Below, piece after piece: positions 27,500 through 36,032 of a DNA stretch of 64,000 nt. Below the pieces are notes generated by a model, which worked only from the letters and a program-made list of their open reading frames with translations, did not search any database and was not told the origin of the DNA. Origin of the DNA: Pseudomonas sp. WS 5079 (GTDB taxonomy: Bacteria; Pseudomonadota; Gammaproteobacteria; Pseudomonadales; Pseudomonadaceae); contig NZ_JAAQWN010000006.1 in the NCBI RefSeq assembly GCF_012985465.1, positions 248,001 through 312,000 on the forward strand, written 5' to 3'. The first letter of the stretch is position 1. Each line of letters begins with the position of its first letter. Made by a program: the position numbers and the translations under genes.

Positions 27500-28311
27500 A
27501 CACCCTACGTGTCGTCTGTGATCAACTCGCCCCGCGTATCGCCGATGTGGAACACAACCGCGCACTCAGCGCCAAGGCCATTCGCGGTGCGGCGGCGCTG
27601 GGCGCGCAAGTGCTGGTGTTGCCGGAGCTGATGCAAAGCGGCTACGCGTTCAATGACCGGGAGGAAGCCCTGGCAGTGTCCGAGGAGCTGGACGGCCCGA
27701 CACTCACCCGCTGGAAAACCCTCGCGAGCGAACTGGGCATCATTGTCGTGGCCGGCTTTTGTGAGCGCCTGGCGGCAGGCCAGGTGGCCAACAGCGCCGC
27801 GCTGATAGAGCCGGGCGGCAGGCTGACGGTGTATCGCAAGGCGCACTTGTGGGATCGCGAGAAATTGATCTTCACCCCCGGAACTGAACCGCCACCGGTG
27901 GTGGAAACCGCCGCTGGACGGATCGCTGTCATGATCTGCTACGACCTGGAACTGCCGGAGTGGGTACGCCTGGCAGCCCTGTCCGGGGCCGACCTGCTCT
28001 GTGTGCCGGTGAACTGGCCGGACGGCCCGCGCCCAGCCGGTGAAAGACCGGCAGAAATCGTGCGGGTCCAGGCCAATGCGGCGGTCAACCGGATGTTTAT
28101 CGCCGCATGCGATCGCCATGGCGAAGAGCGGGGGGTCAACTGGATTGGGGGATCCGTCATTGTCGATGCCGATGGCTACCCATTGGCCGGAGCGGTCTCA
28201 CATCAGAACGAACAACGCCTGGTGGCCGACCTGCCCCTGACCCAGGCCAGGGACAAGTTCATCAGCGAGCACAACCACGTGCACCAGGACCGTCGGCCGC
28301 AGTTGTACTGA
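27496..28311 (+). CDS. Carbon-nitrogen hydrolase (nitrilase superfamily amidase)
   Basis: A 271-residue cytosolic hydrolase with the full Glu-Lys-Cys triad: Glu44 in VLPELMQSGY, Lys115 in YRKAHLWDREK and Cys148 in VMICYDLELPEWVR. It overlaps the permease gene by four bases (ATGA), so the two are co-translated. By family it hydrolyses an amide to acid plus ammonia. The partner enzyme across the divergent promoter is of the amide-forming monooxygenase type, as in the DavB-DavA (lysine) and IaaM-IaaH (tryptophan) pairs, so its natural substrate was probably that amide. A 5-aminovaleramidase- or 4-guanidinobutyramidase-like role is possible but not proven. Confidence 0.9.
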   Translation: MNTLRVVCDQLAPRIADVEHNRALSAKAIRGAAALGAQVLVLPELMQSGYAFNDREEALAVSEELDGPTLTRWKTLASELGIIVVAGFCERLAAGQVANSAALIEPGGRLTVYRKAHLWDREKLIFTPGTEPPPVVETAAGRIAVMICYDLELPEWVRLAALSGADLLCVPVNWPDGPRPAGERPAEIVRVQANAAVNRMFIAACDRHGEERGVNWIGGSVIVDADGYPLAGAVSHQNEQRLVADLPLTQARDKFISEHNHVHQDRRPQLY

Positions 28312-28330
28312 TCCGCCCGTTAACTCCCCT

Positions 28331-28361
28331 GATCGCTCCCACGCTCCACGTGGGAACGATC
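28331..28361. repeat. Short palindromic repeat of the second family
   Basis: GATCGCTCCCACG followed by a short centre and CGTGGGAACGATC, related to the element at 15158-15182. It sits between the convergent 3' ends of the amidase gene and gbcB and could serve as a terminator. Confidence 0.6.
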
Positions 28362-28371
28362 ACACGATCTA

Positions 28372-29472
28372 TCAGAACTCGATCCGCACATCGCCCTTCG
28401 GCACGCTGCAGCACGACAGGATGTAGCCCTCGGCTTCGTCTTCCTCGGTAATCCCGCCGTTGTGCTCCATTTCTACTTCCCCGCCCAGTTTCATCACCTT
28501 GCACGTGCCGCAAATGCCCATGCCGCAGGCCTTGGGGATCAGCAGGCCGAGCTTGGCCGCTGCCGCATGCACGGTTTCCCCAGGGGCCACACGGATACTT
28601 TTGCCCGACGAGATGAACTCCACCTGGTGCAAGTCCGCCAGGTCGATTTCTGGCGCATCGGCCGCCTGTTCGGCTTGCTCCACCGCATCGGCACGCGCCT
28701 CTGGCGGGGTCGCACCGAAGGACTCCTCGTGGTAGCGGGTCATGTCAAAGCCATTGGCTTCCAGCAGGCGCTTGACCGCGTTCATATAGGGCGTAGGGCC
28801 GCAGCAGAACACTTCGCGCTCAAGGAAGTCCGGCACCATCAGTTCGAGCATTTTCTGGTTGAGGTAGCCCCGATATCCGGCCCACGGTTCGCCCAGGCCG
28901 TGCTTCTCGCAGATCAGGTGCAGGCTGAAGTTGTCGATGCGCGAGGCCATATGCTCCAGCTCGCGGTGGTAGATGATGTCTTTGGGTGACCGGGCGCTGT
29001 GCACGAACACCATGTCGACATTGGCGTTGGTGTCGTAATACCAGCGCGCCATGGACATCACCGGGGTGATCCCCACGCCGCCGCTCAGGTACAGCACCTT
29101 GGGGTTGCTGAAGTCGATGGCGTTGAACAGCCCGACCGGCCCGTGTACTGCCAGTTCCTGGCCTTCGTGCAGGGTGTCGTGCAGCCAGTTGGAAACCTTG
29201 CCACCGGGCACGCGCTTGATCGTCACCGAGAAGCTGTAGGGCACCGACGGCGAGCTGGAGATGGTGTACGAGCGCATGATCGGCTGGCCGTCGATTTCCA
29301 GCTCCAGGGTGACGAACTGCCCCGGCTTGAAAAAGAACAGGATCGGCTGGTCGGCCATAAAGCAGAAGGTGCGCACATCCCAGGTTTCCTGGATGACTTT
29401 GACGCAACGGACGATGTGCCGACCATTGGCCCAGGTCTGGGTGGTGACAGGATTCAGGAAGCTGTTGGACAT
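28372..29472 (-). CDS. gbcB: Glycine betaine demethylase, reductase subunit
   Basis: The product is 366 residues from MSNSFLNPVT (29472). The FAD domain has MRSYTISSSP, the NAD domain GGVGITPVMSMARWYYD, and the C-terminal 2Fe-2S ferredoxin domain CGMGICGTCKVMKLGG with the last Cys in ILSCCSVP. It passes electrons from NAD(P)H to the Rieske oxygenase GbcA. It is divergently transcribed from gbcA across a 281-base region where GbdR is expected to act. A linker of ~25 acidic/Ala residues (ADAVEQAEQAADAPE) joins the reductase and ferredoxin domains. Confidence 0.95.
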   Translation of the reverse strand: MSNSFLNPVTTQTWANGRHIVRCVKVIQETWDVRTFCFMADQPILFFFKPGQFVTLELEIDGQPIMRSYTISSSPSVPYSFSVTIKRVPGGKVSNWLHDTLHEGQELAVHGPVGLFNAIDFSNPKVLYLSGGVGITPVMSMARWYYDTNANVDMVFVHSARSPKDIIYHRELEHMASRIDNFSLHLICEKHGLGEPWAGYRGYLNQKMLELMVPDFLEREVFCCGPTPYMNAVKRLLEANGFDMTRYHEESFGATPPEARADAVEQAEQAADAPEIDLADLHQVEFISSGKSIRVAPGETVHAAAAKLGLLIPKACGMGICGTCKVMKLGGEVEMEHNGGITEEDEAEGYILSCCSVPKGDVRIEF

Positions 29473-29753
29473 GCTGTTCTCCACGGCCGTAGTTCGGCTT
29501 GATGCTGGCGATTCTGCGTAAGGCCGCAACCTGCCATTTACCTATCTGCGACATTCGCATACTTATCGCGACCAGCCCCCATACCACTGGGGTTTCGCGT
29601 CGGGAACAGAGTGGGCCATGTCGTTAATGGACAAGGTTGCGGGCAGCGCCGGGCCCACACTCGCAGCCAACAACGACGCTTTCTTTACGCCTTGCTGCAA
29701 ACCTGATTAGCCACTTATCGCGGCCACACAGAATGGCCTTGAGGACACACACG

Positions 29754-31049
29754 ATGGACGTCACCGCAACCTTGAGCTTGGGCGATCCGCTGGAACCCGC
29801 ACGCAAGGCCACCGCGCAAATGCTGCAGGAGCGCGAGCGCACTTTTTCACTGCCACAGCCGTTTTACTCTGACCAGCGCCTGTTCGATATCGACATGCAG
29901 GAGATCTTCCAGAAGGAATGGTTGATCGCCGGCATGACCTGCGAGATCCCCAGCAAGGGCAACTACCTGACCCTGCAGATCGGCAAGAACCCGATCATCG
30001 TGATCCGTGGCGCCGAGGGCGTGGTGCATGCCTTCCACAACGTCTGCCGCCACCGCGGCTCGCGCTTGTGCACCAGCGACAAGGGCAAGGTCGCCAAGCT
30101 CGTATGCCATTACCACCAGTGGACCTACGAACTGGACGGGCGCCTGCTGTTCGCCGGCACCGAGATGGGCCCTGACTTCGACATGAAGCAGTACGGCCTC
30201 AAACCGGTGAACGTGAAGACCGCCGGCGGCTACATCTTCATCAGCCTGGCCGAGAACCCGCCGGCCATCGATGACTTTTTGTCGACGCTGAACCACTACA
30301 TGGAACCCTACGACATGGAGAACACCAAGGTGGCGATCCAGACCACCTTGTTCGAAAAAGCCAACTGGAAACTGGTGCTGGAAAACAACCGCGAGTGCTA
30401 CCACTGCAACGCCTCGCACCCCGAACTGCTGAAAACCCTGCTGGAATGGGACGACGTCACCGACCCACGGGCCGACCAGGCCTTCAAGGACCACGTCGCC
30501 GCCTCCGCCGCCGCCTGGGACGCCGAGAAGATCCCTTACGCCCACGCCAGCTTCGGCCTGCGTAACCGCATCGTGCGCATGCCGTTGCTCAAGGGCACCG
30601 TGTCCATGACCCTGGATGGCAAGCAGGGCTGCAAGAAACTGATGGGCCGGATCAAGAACCCCGACCTGGGCTCGATGCGCATCCTGCACCTGCCCCACTC
30701 GTGGAACCACTGCATGGGTGATCACATCATCGTGTTTACCGTGTGGCCGATCAGCGCCCAGGAAACCATGGTCACCACCAAATGGATTGTCCACAAGGAC
30801 GCCGTGGAAGGCGTGGACTATGACGTCGACCGCATGCGCCAGGTGTGGGACGCCACCAACGACCAGGACCGGCGCCTGGCCGAAGAGAACCAGCGCGGGA
30901 TCAACTCCACCGCTTACCAGCCGGGGCCGTACTCCAAGACCTATGAGTTTGGTGTGGTGAACTTTGTGGACTGGTACAGCGAACGCATGTTGAACAACCT
31001 GGGAGCGGCGCCAGCGCCGTACCTTAAAGGTGTCGCCGCTCACGAATAA
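29754..31049 (+). CDS. gbcA: Glycine betaine demethylase, Rieske oxygenase subunit
   Basis: A 431-residue Rieske non-heme iron oxygenase. Rieske ligands Cys98/His100 (CRHRGSRL) and Cys118/His121 (CHYHQWTY). The mononuclear iron site lies in NNRECYHCNASHPEL. With GbcB it oxidatively removes one methyl from glycine betaine, giving dimethylglycine and formaldehyde. The ATG at 29754 has GAGGA upstream; the open frame before it carries no domain. In the divergent promoter the 10-mer ACTTATCGCG occurs twice (29561 and 29713). Confidence 0.96.
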   Translation: MDVTATLSLGDPLEPARKATAQMLQERERTFSLPQPFYSDQRLFDIDMQEIFQKEWLIAGMTCEIPSKGNYLTLQIGKNPIIVIRGAEGVVHAFHNVCRHRGSRLCTSDKGKVAKLVCHYHQWTYELDGRLLFAGTEMGPDFDMKQYGLKPVNVKTAGGYIFISLAENPPAIDDFLSTLNHYMEPYDMENTKVAIQTTLFEKANWKLVLENNRECYHCNASHPELLKTLLEWDDVTDPRADQAFKDHVAASAAAWDAEKIPYAHASFGLRNRIVRMPLLKGTVSMTLDGKQGCKKLMGRIKNPDLGSMRILHLPHSWNHCMGDHIIVFTVWPISAQETMVTTKWIVHKDAVEGVDYDVDRMRQVWDATNDQDRRLAEENQRGINSTAYQPGPYSKTYEFGVVNFVDWYSERMLNNLGAAPAPYLKGVAAHE

Positions 31050-31080
31050 CGGACACACCAGAGATCAAACTGTGGGGCTT

Positions 31081-31171
31081 GTGTGGGAGCGGGCTTGCCC
31101 GCGATTGCGGTGTATCAGTCACAGATTTGTTGGCTGACCCACCGTAATCGCGGGCAAGCCCGCTCCTACAT
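31081..31171. repeat. REPIN
   Basis: GTGGGAGCGGGCTTGCCCGCG and its inverted partner CGCGGGCAAGCCCGCTCC, just downstream of gbcA and before the DnaA-box array. Confidence 0.9.
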
Positions 31172-31251
31172 TTGGTTACTCATCTGGTCAGAAATTAATC
31201 ATCGCGCCTCCAGCCCGCTATTACCCTGCCCTCCAGCCATCCCCCAACAAC

Positions 31252-31801
31252 TTATCCACAAAGCCACCCACAGTAATTGTGGGCAACTGCCTTATCTCCT
31301 TGAAATAAAACCAAGAAAATCCGTGACTTATTCAAAGCAGCGGGTTTGATCGAACATTGATCATTTTTTAATCAGAAGCGTACAAGCCACGTTTTATATG
31401 GCCTGTAGCGGATCGCAAACACCTTATCCACAGAAGCGCCAACAGACTTTGGGGGCAACTTCGGCCATTCTGTGGAAAACCGCCTGCAACCGAGCAAAAT
31501 CGAGGCTTTACGCGCGTAAACCGATTGAAATGGCGATATTGATCATATTTCAACCAACTCACTGCAAGCCTTTATTCACATGACCTGTAGCGGGTAGCGA
31601 ACATCTTATCCACAGAAGCACCAACAGACTTTGGGGGCAACTATGAGCCGAGCTTTTTCCTTATCCACAGAAAAAGCCCAGTAAAAACCGTCGCTTAGGT
31701 TGGTTGTTTTTCGTACAGAGGGCTACAGGGCTTGATTTACATGGGGTGTGGACAGCCGCGAACAGGTTATCCACAGCTGGGCTAACAGGGATTGTGGGTA
31801 A
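31252..31801. other. DnaA-box dyad array (four 35-bp dyads plus two single boxes)
   Basis: The region between gbcA and etfB (31050-31903) has no gene. It holds six perfect DnaA boxes (TTATNCACA): 31252, 31424, 31572 (TTATTCACA), 31606, 31661 and 31767. Four of them (31252, 31424, 31606, 31767) are followed after exactly 17 bases by a degenerate inverted box (TGTGGGCAA, TGGGGGCAA, TGGGGGCAA, TGTGGGTAA), making 35-bp dyads at intervals of 172, 182 and 161 bp. Units 2 and 3 are also similar over ~75 bp (CCTGTAGCGG upstream; CCAACAGACTTTGGGGGCAA downstream). The intervening DNA is AT-rich with several GATC sites. By sequence this looks like a DnaA-binding locus, such as a datA- or DARS-type element; the function is inferred. 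Confidence 0.75.
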
Positions 31802-31810
31802 CACCGCAAA

Positions 31811-31903
31811 CCCTGTAGGAGCTGGCTTGCCTGCGATGCAGGCACCGCGGTTTTTCAGTTACACCCAGGTGACGCCATCGCAGGCAAGCCAGCTCCTACA
31901 GGG
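31811..31903. repeat. REPIN
   Basis: CCTGTAGGAGCTGGCTTGCC and its inverted partner GGCAAGCCAGCTCCTACAGG, abutting the etfB stop codon directly. Confidence 0.92.
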
Positions 31904-32674
31904 TCAGCGCACCACGCCCTCTTCGACCAACAGCTTGAGAATCGCCTCGGCACCCGCCTCAGGGCTCACCCCCTTGAGCACCTGCCCACCGCCACCACTG
32001 GCCTTGGCCGTGGCGGCTTTCATGCGGTCGGCGCCGCTCTTGGCCTTGATCACCTTGAGTCGCTTGGGCCGAGGCTTGGCCGGTTGCAGCACGGCGCCTG
32101 TGAATAACTCATCGTCCACCACCTGCACGTCGTGCTCCTGCAGCACGCCACGCTGGGCCGGGCCGTAGGCGCTTTGCCGAGGCTTGGGCGCGGCGTTATC
32201 CACCGTGGCCAAAAAGGGCAGGCGCACCTTCAGGCGCCGCCGCTGCCCGCGAGGCAGCGCTTGCAGCACAAGGGCCACGCCGCTGTCGATGGACTCCACC
32301 TGGGCCAGGCCGACGATCAGCGGCCAGCCCAGTTGCTCGGCCAACAGGAACGGCAACATGCCCGAGCCTTCGCCGGTTTCGGCCTGGCTGCCGGTGAGCA
32401 CCACCTGGGCGCCAGCGTCCCGCAGGTAGTCACCGAGTACCGGCAAGGCATCGGCGCCAGCCGGTTGTTCCAGCACGTGCAACTGCGCCAGCCCCATGCC
32501 CAGGTAGGCGCGCAGGGTCGGTTCGGCGATGTCGCCGGCATGCAGGACTTGCAGGTTATCCCCAGCCAGTTGCAGCCCCAGCTCGACGGCGCGGGCATCC
32601 TGTTCGGCGCGGCGCGGACGGCCGGAGGTCGGGTGGGCGCCTATGGATACCAGGCTGATTACATGGGTGGTCAT
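31904..32674 (-). CDS. etfB: Electron transfer flavoprotein beta subunit (dimethylglycine pathway)
   Basis: The product is 256 residues from the second of two close ATGs (32674), which has AGGA seven bases upstream; the ATG at 32680 is only one base from that site. ETF-beta features: VISLVSIGAHPTSGRPRRAE at the N-terminus, VVLTGSQAETGEGSGMLPF, and YGPAQRGVLQEHDVQ. A Lys/Arg/Ala-rich stretch (KAKSGADRMKAATAKASGG) precedes the C-terminus. With EtfA it carries electrons from dimethylglycine (and perhaps sarcosine) oxidation to the quinone pool. Last gene of the dipeptidase-like/dgc operon. Confidence 0.9.
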   Translation of the reverse strand: MTTHVISLVSIGAHPTSGRPRRAEQDARAVELGLQLAGDNLQVLHAGDIAEPTLRAYLGMGLAQLHVLEQPAGADALPVLGDYLRDAGAQVVLTGSQAETGEGSGMLPFLLAEQLGWPLIVGLAQVESIDSGVALVLQALPRGQRRRLKVRLPFLATVDNAAPKPRQSAYGPAQRGVLQEHDVQVVDDELFTGAVLQPAKPRPKRLKVIKAKSGADRMKAATAKASGGGGQVLKGVSPEAGAEAILKLLVEEGVVR

Positions 32675-32689
32675 GGCCATATCCTTTGT

Positions 32690-33910
32690 TTAAGCCGCAT
32701 CGCGCTTGGCGCCGTTGCGGTGGGCCTGGACCGCTGCAATCAAGGCCCGGAGAATGTCACCGCTGTCGCCGATTACCGACAGGTCGGCGCGCTTGATCAT
32801 GTCGCAACCCGGATCGAGGTTGATCGCCACCACCTTGTCGCAGGCCCCGATGCCTTGCAGGTGCTGGATCGCCCCGGAGATCCCGACCGCCACATACACC
32901 CGCGCGGTGACCCAGATACCACTGGCGCCGACCTGGCGATCACGGGTCATAAAACCATCGTCCACCGCCACCCGCGACGCACCTTCGGTGGCGCCCAGGG
33001 CAGCGGCGGTCTGGTGGAACAGGTGCCAATCCTTGACCCCGTTGCCACCGGAGAAAATAAACTCGGCCTCGGCCATGGGAATCGCACCGGGATCCACCGC
33101 CACCGCGCCCAAATCCTCGATACGCGGCAAGCTGCGCGCCAGGGCTGTGGATAACTCCACGGGCAACACTTCGTGACGCGTATCGCTGACCGGATCGGCG
33201 CATTCCACAGCAGCCAGGATCAGCCGTGGCAGCGCGCGCGCCAGGTCTTCCCGGCCTGCGCCGGCACGGCCGATGCACTCAGAGCCCTTGATCTGCCACA
33301 CCCGGGTGGCCGGGCGTTCCTTGAGGCTGGCGGCAAAGCGCCGCCCCAGTTCGCCACCGCCACTGCGGCTGTCGGGCAGCAGCCAATGACGCGGGCTGAA
33401 CTGGTTATCCACAGCCCGCAGGCCATGGACCCGCTGCTCCGGTGAATAACCGTCGAATTCGTGCCCGTCGAGCACCAGCAGGCGGTCCACGCCGGCCGTG
33501 TCGAAGGCACTTTCCTTATGCTCGCCAAACACCACCGCCAGCACCGCGCCGTCGCTGCCGGCCAGTTGCCGCGCCAGGCCCAGCAAGTCGCGGTCGTGGC
33601 TGCTCAGGCGGCCGCCGACCATGTCCGGCACCACGTTGATGTAGAACGCCGGGGCTGGCACCTGGTGCAACGGCAACTGCACTTGCGCCGCTGCCGTACG
33701 TTTGGTCGCACCGCCCTGCTGGGCGCCGCTGCGGTCGATACGCTTGATGCCGTTGGGCCCGATAAAACCTATGCCATGCACGTTTTTACGGAGGATGCCG
33801 TTAGGCCCCATCCAGCTGTGCTGTTCCGGTTGCATCGCCGCATGCAGCGGGTGCAAGCGGTTGCGGGCGATCCATTCGGCCCGTGGGTCGCGGCGGATAA
33901 TGTCGCTCAT
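32690..33910 (-). CDS. etfA: Electron transfer flavoprotein alpha subunit (dimethylglycine pathway)
   Basis: The product is 406 residues from ATG 33910, whose codon overlaps the dgcB stop. The C-terminal FAD-binding part is clear: ASRVAVDDGFMTRDRQVGAS, YVAVGISGAIQHLQGI, KVVAINLDPGCDM. An N-terminal extension of ~90 residues (GPNGILRKNVHGIGFIGPNG) makes it longer than typical ~310-residue EtfA. It lies 15 bases before etfB. The long form next to dgcB is the arrangement known for the dimethylglycine operon. Two perfect DnaA boxes (33146, 33405) fall within the gene. Confidence 0.9.
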   Translation of the reverse strand: MSDIIRRDPRAEWIARNRLHPLHAAMQPEQHSWMGPNGILRKNVHGIGFIGPNGIKRIDRSGAQQGGATKRTAAAQVQLPLHQVPAPAFYINVVPDMVGGRLSSHDRDLLGLARQLAGSDGAVLAVVFGEHKESAFDTAGVDRLLVLDGHEFDGYSPEQRVHGLRAVDNQFSPRHWLLPDSRSGGGELGRRFAASLKERPATRVWQIKGSECIGRAGAGREDLARALPRLILAAVECADPVSDTRHEVLPVELSTALARSLPRIEDLGAVAVDPGAIPMAEAEFIFSGGNGVKDWHLFHQTAAALGATEGASRVAVDDGFMTRDRQVGASGIWVTARVYVAVGISGAIQHLQGIGACDKVVAINLDPGCDMIKRADLSVIGDSGDILRALIAAVQAHRNGAKRDAA

Positions 33911-35847
33911 CAGTGGACCTCCGCTGGTACACGCGTGTTCTTGGCCGGTACAGCCTCTTCGAGCAAGGCGTCCGCCACCAACTCGGCAATGTCCTTGATC
34001 AGTGGGCGGGGTTCGACCACCCCTTCGAGCATCGCCGTGCACTGTGGACAACCCACGGCCACCAGTTCGGCGCCGGTCTCGCGGATGTCTTCCATGCGCA
34101 TGTCGGGGATGCGCTGCTTACCGGGAATATCGGTGATCGGCGCGCCGCCACCGCCACCGCAACAACGGGAACGGAACCCCGAACGTTGCATCTCCTTGAC
34201 CTCGATCCCCAGCGCCCGCAGCACTTGGCGCGGTGCCTCGTACTCACCGTTATAGCGGCCCAGGTAGCACGGGTCGTGGTAGGTCACGCTGTTGCCTTTG
34301 TGCTGGTCCAGGTTCAGCAGGCCTGCGTCGATCAGCTCGGCCATGTAGGTGCTGTGGTGCTGCACCCGGTAGTTGCCGTCGAAGGCGCCGTATTCGTTTT
34401 TCAGCACATGGAAGCTATGGGGATCGCAGGTGACGATGCGCTGGAAGCGGTACTTGGCCAGGGTCTGGATATTGCGCGCGGCCAGCAGCTGGAACGTTGC
34501 CTCATCGCCCAGACGCCGGGCCACGTCGCCGCTGTCACGCTCCTCAAGGCCCAGTACGGCGAAGTCGACCTTCGCCGCCTTCAGCACTTTGACGAAGGCG
34601 CGCAGGGTGCGCTGGTTACGCATGTCGAAGGCGCCGTCGCCGACCCAGAACAGCACGTCGGTGCTGCCTTTATCGCCGAGCAGCGGCAGGTTCAAGTCCG
34701 CCGCCCAGTTCATCCGCCCACCCGGGGCGAACCCGCCGGGGTTGTCGGTGGCGATCAGGTTCTCCAGGACTTCGGCGCCCTTGTTCGGGGTCGCGCCTTT
34801 TTCCAGGGTCAGGTGGCGACGCATATCGACGATGGCATCTACGTGCTCGATCATCATCGGGCATTCTTCGACACAGGCACGACAGGTGGTGCACGACCAC
34901 AATGTCTCGGCATCCACCAGGCCATTGACGATCGGTTGGTGCGGATTGCCGCTGTGTTCGCCGATGGCCTTACCCGGGTAAGGGCTGCCGGCGAACTTGG
35001 CATCGGTGCCGCCGGCCAGGCCGACCACCATGTCCTGGATCAGTTTTTTCGGGTTCAGCGGCTGGCCGGCGGCAAACGCCGGGCACGCGGCTTCGCACTT
35101 GCCGCACTGCACGCAGGCGTCGAAGCCCAGCAGTTGGTTCCAGGTGAAATCCTTGGGTTTTTCCACGCCCAGGGGCGCGCTCTTGTCGCTCAGGTCCAGC
35201 GGCTTCAAGCCGGTAGAGCGGCCCCCGCCAAAGCGTTCGGCGCGGCGGTGCCAGGCCAGGTGCAGGGCGCCGGCAAAGGCGTGTTTCATCGGGCCGCCCC
35301 AGGTCATGCCGAAGAACAGTTCCGACACACCCCACAGCACGCCCACACCAAGCAGTACGGCCAGCAGCCAGCCACCGAAGTCGGCAGGCAGGAGCCCGGC
35401 CACCGGCAACGTCACTAGGAAGAAGCTCACCGAGAACGCCATCAGGCTTTTCGGCAGGCGCATCCACGGGCCTTTCGACAGCCGCGACGGCGGGTTGCGC
35501 CGGCGCAGATAGACGAAGGTGGCGCCGACAAACATCAGCACCGACGCCAGCAGCAAGGCGTAGCCGAGGATGCGGTTATGCAGGCCGAAGCCGTGCACCA
35601 GGATCGCCAGCAATGCCGACAGCACAAAGCCCAGGGCCGTGGCGACGTGGGTGTTGGCGATGTATTTGTCGCGGGCGACCACGTGGTGCAGGTCGACCAT
35701 ATAGCGCTTGGGCATGGCCAGCAGACCGCCCAGCAGGTCGACCTTGGCAGCACGGCCCCGGCGCCACATGTTCATCCGGCGCACAGCACCGAGGACGGCC
35801 AGGCCTATCGCTGCGAACAAAAGAACAGGAAGCAAGGTGTTCAACAT
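33910..35847 (-). CDS. dgcB: Dimethylglycine catabolism iron-sulphur membrane protein DgcB
   Basis: The product is 645 residues from MLNTLLPVLL (35847). The N-terminal half has about five membrane helices (to ~residue 180). Two 4Fe-4S motifs follow (CVQCGKCEAACP and CTTCRACVEECP), then two CCG cysteine-rich domains (DPCYLGRYNG, RCCGGGGGAP, VGCPQCTAMLEG). This is the heterodisulphide-reductase/GlpC-like layout that moves electrons between a flavoprotein and the membrane. It works with DgcA and EtfAB in dimethylglycine demethylation. The stop overlaps the etfA start. A REP cluster lies between dgcA and dgcB. Confidence 0.93.
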   Translation of the reverse strand: MLNTLLPVLLFAAIGLAVLGAVRRMNMWRRGRAAKVDLLGGLLAMPKRYMVDLHHVVARDKYIANTHVATALGFVLSALLAILVHGFGLHNRILGYALLLASVLMFVGATFVYLRRRNPPSRLSKGPWMRLPKSLMAFSVSFFLVTLPVAGLLPADFGGWLLAVLLGVGVLWGVSELFFGMTWGGPMKHAFAGALHLAWHRRAERFGGGRSTGLKPLDLSDKSAPLGVEKPKDFTWNQLLGFDACVQCGKCEAACPAFAAGQPLNPKKLIQDMVVGLAGGTDAKFAGSPYPGKAIGEHSGNPHQPIVNGLVDAETLWSCTTCRACVEECPMMIEHVDAIVDMRRHLTLEKGATPNKGAEVLENLIATDNPGGFAPGGRMNWAADLNLPLLGDKGSTDVLFWVGDGAFDMRNQRTLRAFVKVLKAAKVDFAVLGLEERDSGDVARRLGDEATFQLLAARNIQTLAKYRFQRIVTCDPHSFHVLKNEYGAFDGNYRVQHHSTYMAELIDAGLLNLDQHKGNSVTYHDPCYLGRYNGEYEAPRQVLRALGIEVKEMQRSGFRSRCCGGGGGAPITDIPGKQRIPDMRMEDIRETGAELVAVGCPQCTAMLEGVVEPRPLIKDIAELVADALLEEAVPAKNTRVPAEVH

Positions 35848-35893
35848 GGTGAAGCTCCCACAGACCACGCAAGTCTCGCGTGGGACCCGGCTC

Positions 35894-36000
35894 AATGTGG
35901 GAGCTGGCTTGCCTGCGATGGCATCACCCAGGTCTCACTCGAGACCGAGTTGCCTGCATCGCGGGCAAGCCCGGCTCCTACATAAAGCAGCTCCCACATT
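35894..36000. repeat. REP cluster (three units)
   Basis: GTGGGAGCTGGCTTGCCTGCG, inverted GCGGGCAAGCCCGGCTCCTA, and a third partial unit AGCAGCTCCCACATT, between dgcA and dgcB inside the operon. Confidence 0.85.
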
Positions 36001-36032
36001 TTTGACCGAGTCCACATTGGTTCGGTGTTGGG

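Noticed and set aside
31252..31801. Chromosomal or plasmid replication origin
   Set aside because: DnaA boxes alone do not make an origin: there is no dnaA-dnaN, rpmH, parAB or rep gene nearby and no clear 13-mer melting repeats were identified.
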